The position numbers and the translations under genes were made by a program. Positions 43,417 to 52,854 of a stretch of 64,000 bases of DNA are shown in pieces. Source of the DNA: Aquimarina sediminis (GTDB taxonomy: Bacteria > Bacteroidota > Bacteroidia > Flavobacteriales > Flavobacteriaceae); assembly GCF_002895435.1 (NCBI RefSeq), contig NZ_POYJ01000002.1, positions 558,001-622,000 of the forward strand, written 5' to 3'. The notes beneath the pieces were generated by a model. That model did no database searches, was not told where the DNA came from, and saw only the letters and a program-made list of their open reading frames with translations. Numbering within the stretch: the stretch's first letter is position 1; every line of letters starts with the position of its first letter.

Positions 43417-44298
43417 TTATCTTAATTCAAACTGTGTGTTTGAGATCATTCTTGGTCCAGAGAAAAGGTTTACAATATAGTTCCCTTTTACAAGCTCTCC
43501 TTGCGCTGCATCAACTAAGATACATACATCTAATGCTTCATTTTCATAAAATACTTTGTTGGTTCCACTATATGTTAATGCAGCACCTTCAAAGTTTACA
43601 GATATTTTATCACCGATTAGAACATTTTCAGGATTTACTACCTGTACAAAAAGGTTTTTGTCTCCTTTTTCAGTCAATTTATTAGGTGAAAGAGTAAAAC
43701 AAACTCTCACTTTTTCAGATCTACTAGCTTTAGACGAAGTAGTAATTTTACCACTATTACGTACACGTACTCCTTCTGCTTTGATATTGGCAGCAGTAAG
43801 TGCAGAACCTCTTTCTACTATTTCGGCAAGTTTACTGTTCTGTGTTTGTAGAGAATCAGATAAGATGATTCTTTGATTTAATGCTACAGAAGTACTGTCT
43901 AGATCTGTTGTTAATTGTGTATTGGCAACTGTAAGACTGTCGGCAAGCTTAAATAATCTTTCACGCTCTTTTTTCAGTTTTCCTACTTCTCTTCTATAGC
44001 GAGATATTAATGCAAGATTTGCGTCATTGTCTTTTACACTATCCAATAAGACTACAATACGTTCTTTGGCTTTAAGTAGATGATCATCCATCACTTCGTT
44101 AAGAGCAATAGCATTATCGTACTTTGTAATTAATTCTCCTAATTCACTTTCAATTAGATCCTTTTCCTGTTGCAAAATTGCTTTATTTTGCTTCTCTTCG
44201 TTATAAAACTTATACGTAAAAATCCCTAGAATAAGCAACAGTGCTCCTAGAACACCGATTAGAATTTTTAGGGTCAAGTTATTGTTTTGAGTTGTCAT
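43417..44298 (-). CDS. Membrane-anchored coiled-coil protein
   Basis: A 293-residue protein with one N-terminal membrane helix (NLTLKILIGVLGALLLILGI). A long coiled coil follows (about residues 35-165, with KNDANLALISRYRREVGKL-like heptads). A C-terminal beta domain of about 105 residues contains KVRVCFTLSPNKLTEKGDKN and LDVCILVDAAQGELVKGNY, each with one Cys. I recognise it as a conserved flavobacterial protein without known function. Envelope localisation, with the beta domain in the periplasm, is inferred. It has its own terminator. Confidence 0.83.
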   Translation of the reverse strand: MTTQNNNLTLKILIGVLGALLLILGIFTYKFYNEEKQNKAILQQEKDLIESELGELITKYDNAIALNEVMDDHLLKAKERIVVLLDSVKDNDANLALISRYRREVGKLKKERERLFKLADSLTVANTQLTTDLDSTSVALNQRIILSDSLQTQNSKLAEIVERGSALTAANIKAEGVRVRNSGKITTSSKASRSEKVRVCFTLSPNKLTEKGDKNLFVQVVNPENVLIGDKISVNFEGAALTYSGTNKVFYENEALDVCILVDAAQGELVKGNYIVNLFSGPRMISNTQFELR

Positions 44299-44371
44299 AA
44301 TTAAATTTTATAATTTTTGATGGTTATTTTAATTGCTAAATATAATAATTAATGTTAATCTCCATTGTAAA

Positions 44372-45052
44372 ATGCTTAGAGACTTAATTTATTTATTTTA
44401 TCCTATATACTGTGCTGCTTGTGACAATCCTCTATATAAAAACGAACGAGTATTGTGCACTTCTTGCAGGCATGAACTCCCGTTGGGGAATTTTCATAAC
44501 GTAAACGCTAAAAAAATTGAAAAAGTATTTTATGGGCGTTCCAAAATTGAAAATGCAACCTCATTATTGGTGTTTCAGAAGGATAGTCTGGTGCAAAATT
44601 TAATCCATAACTTAAAGTATAGAGGAAGAGAAGAGATAGGGGAAGAACTAGGAAAATGGTTAGGTTATGAAATATCTCAAATACCTGATTATCAAAATAT
44701 TGATGCGGTTATTCCTGTTCCGTTACACAAAAGAAGAATGCGCGAAAGAGGGTATAATCAGGTAGAACGATTTGGTGTTGAAATTGCTAAAAAAATTGAT
44801 GCAAAATACATTGATTCTGTATTGAAAAAAAATTCCTACAATAAAAAACAATCTAAACACGGAAAGTTCTATAGATGGATAAATACGGTTGAAACATTTG
44901 GGATAAAAAATGAGTCTTTACTTAGAAATAAACATATTTTATTGGTTGATGATATAGTTACGACAGGTGCTACTATTGAATCATGCGTAAATGTATTGAA
45001 ATCAATTCCTGGAATTAAAATAAGTATTGCTACTATGGCAATAACTGAGTAA
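44372..45052 (+). CDS. ComF-family phosphoribosyltransferase-like protein
   Basis: A 226-residue protein of the ComF/GntX family, linked to DNA uptake in transformable bacteria. An N-terminal zinc finger (C14-AA-C17 and C29-TS-C32: CAACDNPLYKNERVLCTSC) precedes a phosphoribosyltransferase-like domain with VIPVPLHKRRMRERGYNQ and the PRPP loop ILLVDDIVTTGATIES. I start at ATG 44372; the frame extends 13 codons to a TTG at 44333. ComF assists single-stranded DNA passage together with ComEC, which is not in the window. Confidence 0.92.
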   Translation: MLRDLIYLFYPIYCAACDNPLYKNERVLCTSCRHELPLGNFHNVNAKKIEKVFYGRSKIENATSLLVFQKDSLVQNLIHNLKYRGREEIGEELGKWLGYEISQIPDYQNIDAVIPVPLHKRRMRERGYNQVERFGVEIAKKIDAKYIDSVLKKNSYNKKQSKHGKFYRWINTVETFGIKNESLLRNKHILLVDDIVTTGATIESCVNVLKSIPGIKISIATMAITE

Positions 45053-45218
45053 TTTTTGAGATTTGACTAACTGATATATTGTAATGTTGAATTTTTTACA
45101 TGTTAAACCTAACCATAGAAGTAAGATTAATATGACTTATGACACTGGAGATTTATTTTAAGTTTTTTGTTTTTTAAATATAGTTGTTTCTTTGTGCCTT
45201 AAAATTATTGCGGAGATT

Positions 45219-46832
45219 ATGAGCAGAAGAATAAATATGGTATTGCTTACCTTGGTATTGCTAATTGTAGTGATTGGTTGTGCCAAAAGAGGTTCGATAA
45301 CCGGGGGTCCTAAAGATGAAACACCTCCTGTTTTTATCAAGGCTTTTCCTCCTAATTTCTCGACCAATTTTGATAAAAATGAGATCCGAATATATTTTGA
45401 TGAATATATAAAATTAAAGGATCCTCAAAAGCAGATTATTGTATCGCCACCTATGGATCCCAAACCGACGATCACCCCTTTGGGAGGAGCGAGTAAATTC
45501 ATAAAAATCAAATTTCTGGATACTTTGTTAGCAAATACAACTTATAGTATCAATTTTGGAGAAAGCGTTGTCGATAATAATGAAGGTAACCCTAATTCAT
45601 TTTTTAGGTATGTTTTTTCTACTGGTGATTTTCTTGATTCACTTAGTATAAAAGGAACCATTGCTGATGCTATCCAAAAAAAGCCAGATTCTTATGTAAC
45701 CGTGGCGTTGTACGAAGTTGATGAGGATTATAGTGATTCATTAGTGTATCAGACTGTTCCTAGATATATTACTAATACTTTGGATAGTCTGGATTTTAGT
45801 TTGCATAATCTGAAAGAAGGAAAATTTAAACTCATAGCGCTAAAAGACGCGTCTAACAATTACCTTTATGAACCCAAATCTGATAAAATAGGGTTTTATG
45901 AGGAAATCATTACACTTCCTGAAGATACTGCCAAGGTTTTTGATCTTAAAATATTTAAAGAAATACTTGATTTTAAAGCATTAAAACCAAAACAGACCTC
46001 AAAAAATGAGTTTATCTTTCCATACGAAGGTGCAAGAGATAGTATGAAGATTAAATTGTATAGCGATACACCTGATGATTTTGACACACGGGTTTTTCCT
46101 GATAAAGAAAAAGATACATTGCACTATTGGTTTAGACCCTTTTTTGAGACTGATACACTGCGATTTGAAATAACAAATTCAAAAACTTATCGTGATACGC
46201 TAATTACACGATTTAAAGATCAATATAAGGACTCTCTTATCGTGTCGTCTTCTATACGATCAACTCTTCCTCTTAATAAAGATTTTGTTTTTTCGGCAAA
46301 CACACCTTTGGATAGTATCAATGAAAAATTAATTTCGCTAACGGATAAAGATACTCTGGAGATTCCTTTTTCTATAGATTTGGATGTCTCTAAAAATGAA
46401 GCTCGACTTAATTTTGAAAAAACAGAAAGTAATGTGTATAGCTTACGCTTTTTGCCTGAAGCAATTAAAGATTATATCGGTAATGTTAATGATACCATAA
46501 ATATTAGTTTTAGTACCAAAAAACTAGCAGATTATGGGACTATTTTCTTAACTCTTCAGAATGTAGAAACGTATCCTGTTTTGGTTCAGATTACCAATGA
46601 AAAAGAAGAGGTTGTCATAGAAAAAGTGGTTAATACTCCTGAAACCCTTGTTTTTGATCATCTTAATCCTAACAAGTATTATATTAGAGTGGTCTTTGAT
46701 AGCAATGGTAATGGAAAATGGGATACTGGTAATTTTCTTAAAGGATTACAACCTGAAGAAATACGTTATTTTGCCGAACCAATTGATGTAAGAGCAAATT
46801 GGGAAATTAAACAAACCTTTATATTAAACTAA
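45219..46832 (+). CDS. Ig-like (Big_5/SbsA-type) lipoprotein
   Basis: A 537-residue lipoprotein: MSRRINMVLLTLVLLIVVIGC gives lipobox Cys21. The mature start AKRGSITGGPKDETPPVFIKAFPPN is the standard one for Bacteroidota lipoproteins with an N-terminal Ig-like SbsA domain. The following beta-rich repeats include NKNEIRIYFDEY-like strands. The C-terminus has a DSNGNGKWDTGNF calcium-loop-like turn. Surface location and a structural role are probable, but no function is known. It overlaps the convergent nitrilase gene by 9 nt. Confidence 0.85.
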   Translation: MSRRINMVLLTLVLLIVVIGCAKRGSITGGPKDETPPVFIKAFPPNFSTNFDKNEIRIYFDEYIKLKDPQKQIIVSPPMDPKPTITPLGGASKFIKIKFLDTLLANTTYSINFGESVVDNNEGNPNSFFRYVFSTGDFLDSLSIKGTIADAIQKKPDSYVTVALYEVDEDYSDSLVYQTVPRYITNTLDSLDFSLHNLKEGKFKLIALKDASNNYLYEPKSDKIGFYEEIITLPEDTAKVFDLKIFKEILDFKALKPKQTSKNEFIFPYEGARDSMKIKLYSDTPDDFDTRVFPDKEKDTLHYWFRPFFETDTLRFEITNSKTYRDTLITRFKDQYKDSLIVSSSIRSTLPLNKDFVFSANTPLDSINEKLISLTDKDTLEIPFSIDLDVSKNEARLNFEKTESNVYSLRFLPEAIKDYIGNVNDTINISFSTKKLADYGTIFLTLQNVETYPVLVQITNEKEEVVIEKVVNTPETLVFDHLNPNKYYIRVVFDSNGNGKWDTGNFLKGLQPEEIRYFAEPIDVRANWEIKQTFILN

Positions 46833-47606
46833 CTTAAAATTATCTCGATCCTCTAAAAAAGACAACTTACTTCGTGTATTTTTTATGTGTGAAAAGGATA
46901 AGGTAGCATGCAAGATCGTTTCTTTCTCAATGGGATTTTCTTCTAAAACCGAATTTCCCAAAACATCATATACGGCAGAATGACCATTGTATTCATATCC
47001 TTTACCATCAAGCCCTATACGATTTACTCCAATGCAATAGCACATATTTTCTATCGCTCTAGCTTTGAGCAATACATCCCAGGCATTAATCCGAAGCTTT
47101 GGCCAACTGGCAACATATAATAAAACGTCATAACCAGAAGTGTTTCTAGCCCAGACCGGAAATCTAAGATCGTAACAAATGAGAGGTTTAATCTTCCATC
47201 CTTTATATTCGATAATAACATCTTTTTGTCCTGCTGTAAATACTTCTTGTTCTTTTGCCAATGTAAACAACTGATGCTTGTCATATGTTTTGTAAGTGCC
47301 ATTAGGAAACATAAAAATCAAACGATTATAATACTTGTCATTTTCTTCAATAATTATACTTCCTACGATGGCGCAATTTGATTTTTTAGCCATTTTGGTA
47401 AGCCATTGTAAAGAATCTCCTTCCATTTTTTCAGCTACTTCGAGAGCATTCATTGTAAATCCGGTGGTAAACATTTCGGGTAAAACAATGAGGTCTACTT
47501 TTTGGGATATAGCATTTATCTTTTGAGTAAAAGCCGCACGGTTTTGAACTGGATTTTCCCATGCCAGGTGAGATTGAAGTAATACAATGTCTAAGGTCTC
47601 TTTCAT
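46824..47606 (-). CDS. Omega-amidase-like nitrilase-superfamily hydrolase
   Basis: A 260-residue C-N hydrolase. The Glu-Lys-Cys triad is visible as Glu44 in LPEMFTTGF, Lys108 in TYDKHQLF and Cys142 in LICYDLRFPVWARN. The MFTTGFTMN and DLRFPVW signatures are those of the YafV/omega-amidase group, which hydrolyses alpha-ketoglutaramate or ketosuccinamate and so closes the transamination of glutamine or methionine salvage. The exact substrate is inferred from the family. It is on its own transcript; only the tail overlaps its neighbour. Confidence 0.9.
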   Translation of the reverse strand: MKETLDIVLLQSHLAWENPVQNRAAFTQKINAISQKVDLIVLPEMFTTGFTMNALEVAEKMEGDSLQWLTKMAKKSNCAIVGSIIIEENDKYYNRLIFMFPNGTYKTYDKHQLFTLAKEQEVFTAGQKDVIIEYKGWKIKPLICYDLRFPVWARNTSGYDVLLYVASWPKLRINAWDVLLKARAIENMCYCIGVNRIGLDGKGYEYNGHSAVYDVLGNSVLEENPIEKETILHATLSFSHIKNTRSKLSFLEDRDNFKLV

Positions 47607-47916
47607 TTATATGATTTAATTGCTTTTAAATACAGCGAATATTCTCTTTTCTTTGTTGTCATTATCCATTGATTAAAAATAATAAAACCTAACGTTTAAT
47701 CTATTAGTTTGTAATCTTTGTTTGTTTTTTTGCATCTATTAAAATTTGCTTTGTCCTATGTGCTGTTTCTTCAGTAATGGGTTGCATCCTTTGTAATATT
47801 ATAACAATTGTTGTCCGTTTCATGTTAAAAAATACGTATTAGCCCTTTGGTAACTTTCTAATTCACGCCATTTATAGCGTAATCAATATCAATTCGATTT
47901 ATGAACATTTGTTATT
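47607..47916. other. Spacer of 310 bp between divergent genes
   Basis: No credible frame. It carries an AT-rich stretch with GTTTGTAATCTTTGTTTG near 47708-47725, which approaches the -7 consensus but with three rather than two bases between TA and TTTG, and a small hairpin CGCCATTTATAGCG at 47866-47879. It should hold the divergent promoters of the nitrilase and the small HTH gene; I cannot place them precisely. Confidence 0.4.
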
Positions 47917-48147
47917 ATGGCAATAGAGAAAAACGAAGCTCTTAAAAAGGCTATTGGAGAACGTATCAGAGAATTAAGGATCAAAGCTAACTATACAAGC
48001 TATGAAACATTTGCCCTTGATAATGACTTGCCTAGAAAGAATTATTGGCGTTTAGAAAAAGGATACAATTTTACAATCGAAACCCTGCTCCGTATTGTTA
48101 GTATTCATGATATCACCCTCGAAGAATTTTTTAAGGGGATAAAATAA
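47917..48147 (+). CDS. Small XRE-family helix-turn-helix protein
   Basis: A 76-residue cytoplasmic DNA-binding protein. Residues about 13-72 form the five-helix XRE fold (GERIRELRIKANYTSYETFA as helices 1-2 with the turn, KNYWRLEKGYNFTIETLLRI as helices 3-4, and HDITLEEFFKGI at the end). It is shorter than most repressors and has no ligand or dimer domain, so it may act as an antitoxin-like or accessory regulator. No toxin-like partner lies beside it. Confidence 0.85.
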   Translation: MAIEKNEALKKAIGERIRELRIKANYTSYETFALDNDLPRKNYWRLEKGYNFTIETLLRIVSIHDITLEEFFKGIK

Positions 48148-48393
48148 GCACAACCTAAATAGTATATTACTTATCGCTTACTTTGTATTGTATTTTCCTT
48201 TTTTAAAAGGAGCAATCCTAAAAAGAAGTATTACTGCTAAAAGGGGTGTAATTAATGATTTTTTAGTAAAAAGCCAAAAGCTTTGTTAAAAAATCATATT
48301 TACCTAACAATTATTTTATATAGTAACCCAAATTCACTCTTCTTTTTTCTAGAAAATCCTTATTTTCGCAGACTTAACAGAAAGAACGATCAA

Positions 48394-51300
48394 ATGAGCA
48401 CGAAGTTTCCTGAATATAAAGGACTTGACCTACCCAAGGTAGCTGACGAAATACTAGATTTCTGGCAACAGAATTCTATTTTTGAAAAAAGTATAAGTGA
48501 GCGTGATGGAGCAGAACCGTTTGTATTTTTTGAAGGTCCGCCTTCGGCAAATGGATTACCTGGAATCCATCATGTAATGGCTCGTGCGATTAAAGATATT
48601 TTTTGTCGATACAAGACACAAAAAGGATACCAGGTAAAACGTAAGGCCGGATGGGATACCCATGGTCTGCCGATAGAGCTTGGGGTAGAGAAAGAATTAG
48701 GAATTACCAAAGAGGATATTGGTAAAAAGATTTCTGTAGAAGAATATAACGAGGCATGTAAAAAAGCCGTAATGCGTTATACAGATATCTGGAATGACCT
48801 TACTCAAAAAATTGGATATTGGGTAGATATGGATGATCCATATATTACCTATAAATCCAAATACATGGAAAGTGTATGGTGGCTACTATCACAGATTTAT
48901 AAAAAAGGATTATTATACAAAGGCTACACCATTCAACCTTATTCTCCTAAGGCAGGAACCGGATTAAGTTCTCATGAGCTTAATCAACCAGGAACCTATC
49001 AGGATGTTACGGATACCACAGTGGTGGCTCAGTTTAAAACTATAGAAAATACATTACCCTCATTTCTGAAAGATGTAGAAGGAGATATTTATTTTCTGGC
49101 TTGGACGACTACTCCCTGGACACTTCCTTCTAATACAGCATTAACTGTTGGACCAAAAATTGATTATGTTGTTGTAAAAACATATAATCAATATACTTTT
49201 GAGCCTATAAACGTAATTCTTGCTAAGAACTTAGTGGGAAAACAGTTTGCAGGAAAATATGTTTTGGCAGAATCAGAATCAGAAGTAAGTACCTTTAAAG
49301 AAGGAGATAAGAAGATACCTTATTTTGTTTCAAAAGAATTTAAAGGAGCAGATCTGGTAGATATTCGTTATGAGCAGCTTATTGATTATGTACAGCCCTA
49401 TCATAATCCAGAGAATGCGTTTAGAGTTATTACTGGTGATTTTGTAACCACCGAAGACGGAACAGGAATCGTACATACATCACCTACTTTTGGTGCAGAT
49501 GATGCATTGGTGGCTAAACAAGCTAAGCCAGAGGTACCGGCCTTATTGGTTATGGACGAAAACGATAATCTCGTGCCAACGGTAGATTTACAAGGTAGAT
49601 TTATCAAGCAAATGGGAGATTTGGGTGGTAAATATGTTAAAAATGAATACTATAATGATGGTGATGCTCCCGAAAAATCAGTAGATGTAGAAATAGCTAT
49701 TAAGCTAAAAATCGAGAATAGAGCGTTTAAGGTCGAAAAATATGTACACAGTTATCCAAATTGCTGGCGTACAGATAAACCTATATTGTATTATCCATTA
49801 GATTCCTGGTTTATAAAAGTTACCGATTTTAAAGATCGTATGCACGAGCTTAATCTAGGAATAAACTGGAAGCCTAAAGCTACTGGTGAAGGACGTTTTG
49901 GTAACTGGTTGGCAAACGCCAATGATTGGAATTTATCCCGATCTCGTTTTTGGGGTATACCATTACCTATATGGAGAACAGAAGATGGCAAGGAGGAAAT
50001 GATTATAGGTTCTGTTGAAGAATTAAAAGCAGAAATGGAGAAATCTGTTAATGCTGGAGTTCTGGAGGCAGATATCTTTTCTGACTTTGTTGTTGGGGAT
50101 ATGAGTGAAGAAAACTATGATAAAATTGACCTTCATAAAAATATTGTAGATCAAATTACTTTGGTTTCACCTTCAGGGAAGACCATGAAGCGCGAGAGTG
50201 ATCTTATTGATGTATGGTTTGACTCTGGGTCTATGCCATATGCACAATGGCATTATCCTTTTGAAAATAAAGACAAGGTAGATGCGGGAGAAAGAAAAGC
50301 TGACTTTATCGCAGAGGGAGTTGATCAAACTCGAGGATGGTTCTATACATTACATGCTATAGGAACCATGATCTTTGATGATGTAGCATATAAAAATGTA
50401 GTGTCTAATGGGTTGGTATTGGATAAAAATGGGCAGAAAATGTCAAAAAGACTTGGTAATGCTGCCGATCCATTCGAAACTCTAAAAACATATGGTCCCG
50501 ATGCTACCAGATGGTATATGATTAGTAATGCTAATCCTTGGGATAATCTAAAATTTGATCTTGAAGGAATAGCAGAGGTGCGTCGTAAGTTTTTTGGAAC
50601 ATTATACAATACCTACTCTTTCTTTACTTTGTATTCTAATATCGATAATTTCTCATATGCAGAAGCTGATATTCCATTAGCAGAACGTCCTGAAATTGAT
50701 CGTTGGATATTGAGTGAATTACATACCTTAATCAAAAAAGTAGATACTTTTTATAACGATTATGAACCTACAAAAGCCGCTAGAGCTATCTCTGATTTTG
50801 TACAAGAAAATCTAAGTAACTGGTTTGTGCGTTTAAGTAGAAGAAGATATTGGAAAGGAGATTATCAACAAGATAAAATATCTGCTTACCAAACATTATA
50901 TACCTGCATGCTTACGGTTGCTAAATTAGGTTCACCAATCGCGCCATTTTTTATGGATCGATTGTATAAAGATTTGATAGCAGGTACAGGAAAAGAAACT
51001 TTTGAAAGTGTTCATTTGGCTCATTTCCCAGAGTATAATGAAGATTTTGTAGATGCAGCATTAGAACACAAAATGCAAAAGGCACAAACTATTTCTTCTA
51101 TGGTGCTTTCTCTTCGTCAAAAAGAAAAGATCAAAGTAAGACAGCCTTTGCAGCGCATTATGATACCTGTATTGAATGAAGCAGAAAAAAACGAAATAAA
51201 TGACATTGCAACTCTAATAAAAAATGAGGTAAATGTTAAAGAAATAGAACTTATTGATGATGCTTCGGGTATTCTTGTAAAGCAAATTAAGCCTAATTTT

Positions 51301-51798
51301 AAAACATTAGGACCTAGATTTGGTAAAGATATGAAGTTGATTTCCAACAAGATACAATCATTTGATCAAGAAGTAATCAAAATACTTGAACAAACAGGTC
51401 ATTTTGATATAGAAATTAATGATAAAATTATTACATTAGGTACCGATGATGTAGAAATAAGCTCTCAAGATATTGAGGGTTGGTTAGTAGCTAATTCAGG
51501 AGCTTTAACCGTCGCATTGGATGTTTCGATAAGTCCCGAGCTAAAAAAAGAAGGAATTGCCAGAGAACTTGTTAATCGTATTCAAAACATCCGTAAAGAT
51601 AGCGGATTGGAAGTGACTGATAAGATAGAAATTGTTTTCTTAGAGAATCAGGCTATACAAGATGCTATTGCTACTAATGAGAATTATATTAAAAACGAAA
51701 CCTTAACCGAGACAATTGAATTTGCATCAGATGTAATAAATGGTACAGAAATTGCGTTTGACGACATTGCAACCCAATTGATAATTAAAAAACATTAG
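48394..51798 (+). CDS. ileS: Isoleucyl-tRNA synthetase
   Basis: A 1134-residue class I synthetase of the long type. The HIGH-equivalent motif lies in PPSANGLPGIHHVMAR (residues about 50-65), and KMSKR in NGQKMSKRLGN (near residue 690) activates isoleucine. An editing CP1 domain lies between (AWTTTPWTLPSNTAL). The anticodon-binding helical domain and a long C-terminal region complete it. I start at 48394 (MSTKFPEYK); the 37 codons before are non-coding. A one-mismatch -7 element, TATTTTCG, lies at about 48361. Followed after 3 nt by the DksA-like gene. Confidence 0.97.
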   Translation: MSTKFPEYKGLDLPKVADEILDFWQQNSIFEKSISERDGAEPFVFFEGPPSANGLPGIHHVMARAIKDIFCRYKTQKGYQVKRKAGWDTHGLPIELGVEKELGITKEDIGKKISVEEYNEACKKAVMRYTDIWNDLTQKIGYWVDMDDPYITYKSKYMESVWWLLSQIYKKGLLYKGYTIQPYSPKAGTGLSSHELNQPGTYQDVTDTTVVAQFKTIENTLPSFLKDVEGDIYFLAWTTTPWTLPSNTALTVGPKIDYVVVKTYNQYTFEPINVILAKNLVGKQFAGKYVLAESESEVSTFKEGDKKIPYFVSKEFKGADLVDIRYEQLIDYVQPYHNPENAFRVITGDFVTTEDGTGIVHTSPTFGADDALVAKQAKPEVPALLVMDENDNLVPTVDLQGRFIKQMGDLGGKYVKNEYYNDGDAPEKSVDVEIAIKLKIENRAFKVEKYVHSYPNCWRTDKPILYYPLDSWFIKVTDFKDRMHELNLGINWKPKATGEGRFGNWLANANDWNLSRSRFWGIPLPIWRTEDGKEEMIIGSVEELKAEMEKSVNAGVLEADIFSDFVVGDMSEENYDKIDLHKNIVDQITLVSPSGKTMKRESDLIDVWFDSGSMPYAQWHYPFENKDKVDAGERKADFIAEGVDQTRGWFYTLHAIGTMIFDDVAYKNVVSNGLVLDKNGQKMSKRLGNAADPFETLKTYGPDATRWYMISNANPWDNLKFDLEGIAEVRRKFFGTLYNTYSFFTLYSNIDNFSYAEADIPLAERPEIDRWILSELHTLIKKVDTFYNDYEPTKAARAISDFVQENLSNWFVRLSRRRYWKGDYQQDKISAYQTLYTCMLTVAKLGSPIAPFFMDRLYKDLIAGTGKETFESVHLAHFPEYNEDFVDAALEHKMQKAQTISSMVLSLRQKEKIKVRQPLQRIMIPVLNEAEKNEINDIATLIKNEVNVKEIELIDDASGILVKQIKPNFKTLGPRFGKDMKLISNKIQSFDQEVIKILEQTGHFDIEINDKIITLGTDDVEISSQDIEGWLVANSGALTVALDVSISPELKKEGIARELVNRIQNIRKDSGLEVTDKIEIVFLENQAIQDAIATNENYIKNETLTETIEFASDVINGTEIAFDDIATQLIIKKH

Positions 51799-51801
51799 AA
51801 T

Positions 51802-52185
51802 ATGGCAGAAGATATCAAAGTAAGGCACAGTGACGCTAATTTAGCAATGTTCAAGGAAATTATTCTTGACAAAATGGAAAAAGCACAGAAAGATTTGGAA
51901 TTACTTAGAAGTGCATATAAAAATGATGGGAATAACGGTACAGATGACACTTCACCAACCTTTAAAGCATTTGAAGAAGGTAGTGAGACCATGTCTAAAG
52001 AGGCAAATACACAGCTTGCAATAAGACAAGAGAAATTTGTACGCGACTTAAAGAATGCATTATTACGTATTGAAAATAAAACATATGGAGTTTGTCGTGT
52101 AACTGGTAAATTGATTAACCCAGAGCGATTAAAATTAGTTCCGCATGCTACACTAAGCATTGAAGCGAAAAATATGCAGAGTTAG
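51802..52185 (+). CDS. TraR/DksA-family protein with degenerate zinc finger
   Basis: A 127-residue relative of DksA. The N-terminal helical hairpin (about residues 15-90, with MEKAQKDLELLRSAYKNDG) and the C-terminal YGVCRVTGKLINPERL segment follow the family, but three of the four zinc ligands are missing: only one Cys remains where DksA has a four-Cys finger. Flavobacterial members commonly look like this. It probably binds the RNA polymerase secondary channel, but this is not proven. It follows ileS by 3 nt and ends at a strong terminator. Confidence 0.9.
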   Translation: MAEDIKVRHSDANLAMFKEIILDKMEKAQKDLELLRSAYKNDGNNGTDDTSPTFKAFEEGSETMSKEANTQLAIRQEKFVRDLKNALLRIENKTYGVCRVTGKLINPERLKLVPHATLSIEAKNMQS

Positions 52186-52213
52186 TATAAGCAGAACCGT
52201 AAAATTATATAGT

Positions 52214-52252
52214 AGACCTCTTAGGATTTTAACCCTAAGAGGTCTTTTTTTT
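52214..52252 (+). terminator. Terminator of the ileS-dksA-like transcript
   Basis: Arms AGACCTCTTAGG (52214-52225) and CCTAAGAGGTCT (52234-52245), 8-nt loop, followed by an eight-base T-run to 52252. It lies 28 nt after the DksA-like stop. Confidence 0.93.
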
Positions 52253-52317
52253 ATCTTGTATGTAACCTTTTTAAAAAAATCAGGTATTAACTATAGAAAC
52301 CAATCAAAAGAGTAATC

Positions 52318-52851
52318 TTGAAAAATCTAACCGACGAAGAATTAATGATTTTGGTATCCAATGGCAATTTGGATATGATGAGTGTTCTTTTTGATAGATA
52401 TCATATTAAGATCTTTAATTTCATACAAAAGATGACTAGAGACAGAGAAATTAGCGAAGATATAACGCAAGAAGTTTTTTATAAAGCAATTAAATACCGA
52501 AGCTCATATAGGAAAGGGAAGTTTTCAGCATGGATTTACACTATCGCCAGAAACATATTTTCTGATCACTATCAAAATCAGAAAAACAAAGATGAACGTT
52601 TTGAGAATGTAGCATATAAAGTAGAGCAAAAAGAACAGGATTATATCGAAAGCAAAGAAGTTAATGAAGAGCTGTATAGAGCCTTGAATCAATTAAGTAA
52701 AACAGATAAACAATTGGTGATTATGAATCGATATCAAGGGATTAAATATCAAGAAATAGCCGAAATCACAGGTTCGACAGCAGGTGCCGTAAAAACCAAA
52801 GTGCATAGGGCTATTCATAAATTAAAAAATCATTATTTACAAAATGCCTAA
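52318..52851 (+). CDS. ECF-type RNA polymerase sigma factor
   Basis: A 177-residue extracytoplasmic-function sigma factor. Region 2 is DRYHIKIFNFIQKMTRDREIS, with DITQEVFYKAI and FSAWIYTIARNIFSDHYQNQ; region 4 is LSKTDKQLVIMNRYQGIKYQ then EIAEITGSTAGAVKTKVHRA, the HTH. The start is a TTG at 52318; the next internal ATG would cut region 2. It precedes the anti-sigma factor by 3 nt, the standard coupled pair. A -7 match upstream is not clear, so the operon may be autoregulated from an ECF promoter. Confidence 0.92.
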   Translation: MKNLTDEELMILVSNGNLDMMSVLFDRYHIKIFNFIQKMTRDREISEDITQEVFYKAIKYRSSYRKGKFSAWIYTIARNIFSDHYQNQKNKDERFENVAYKVEQKEQDYIESKEVNEELYRALNQLSKTDKQLVIMNRYQGIKYQEIAEITGSTAGAVKTKVHRAIHKLKNHYLQNA

Positions 52852-52854
52852 GTC

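Noticed and set aside
48283..48393. N-terminal extension of ileS by 37 codons
   Set aside because: The segment has no similarity to the family and includes a near-match -7 element; the MSTKFPEYK start fits the usual N-terminus.
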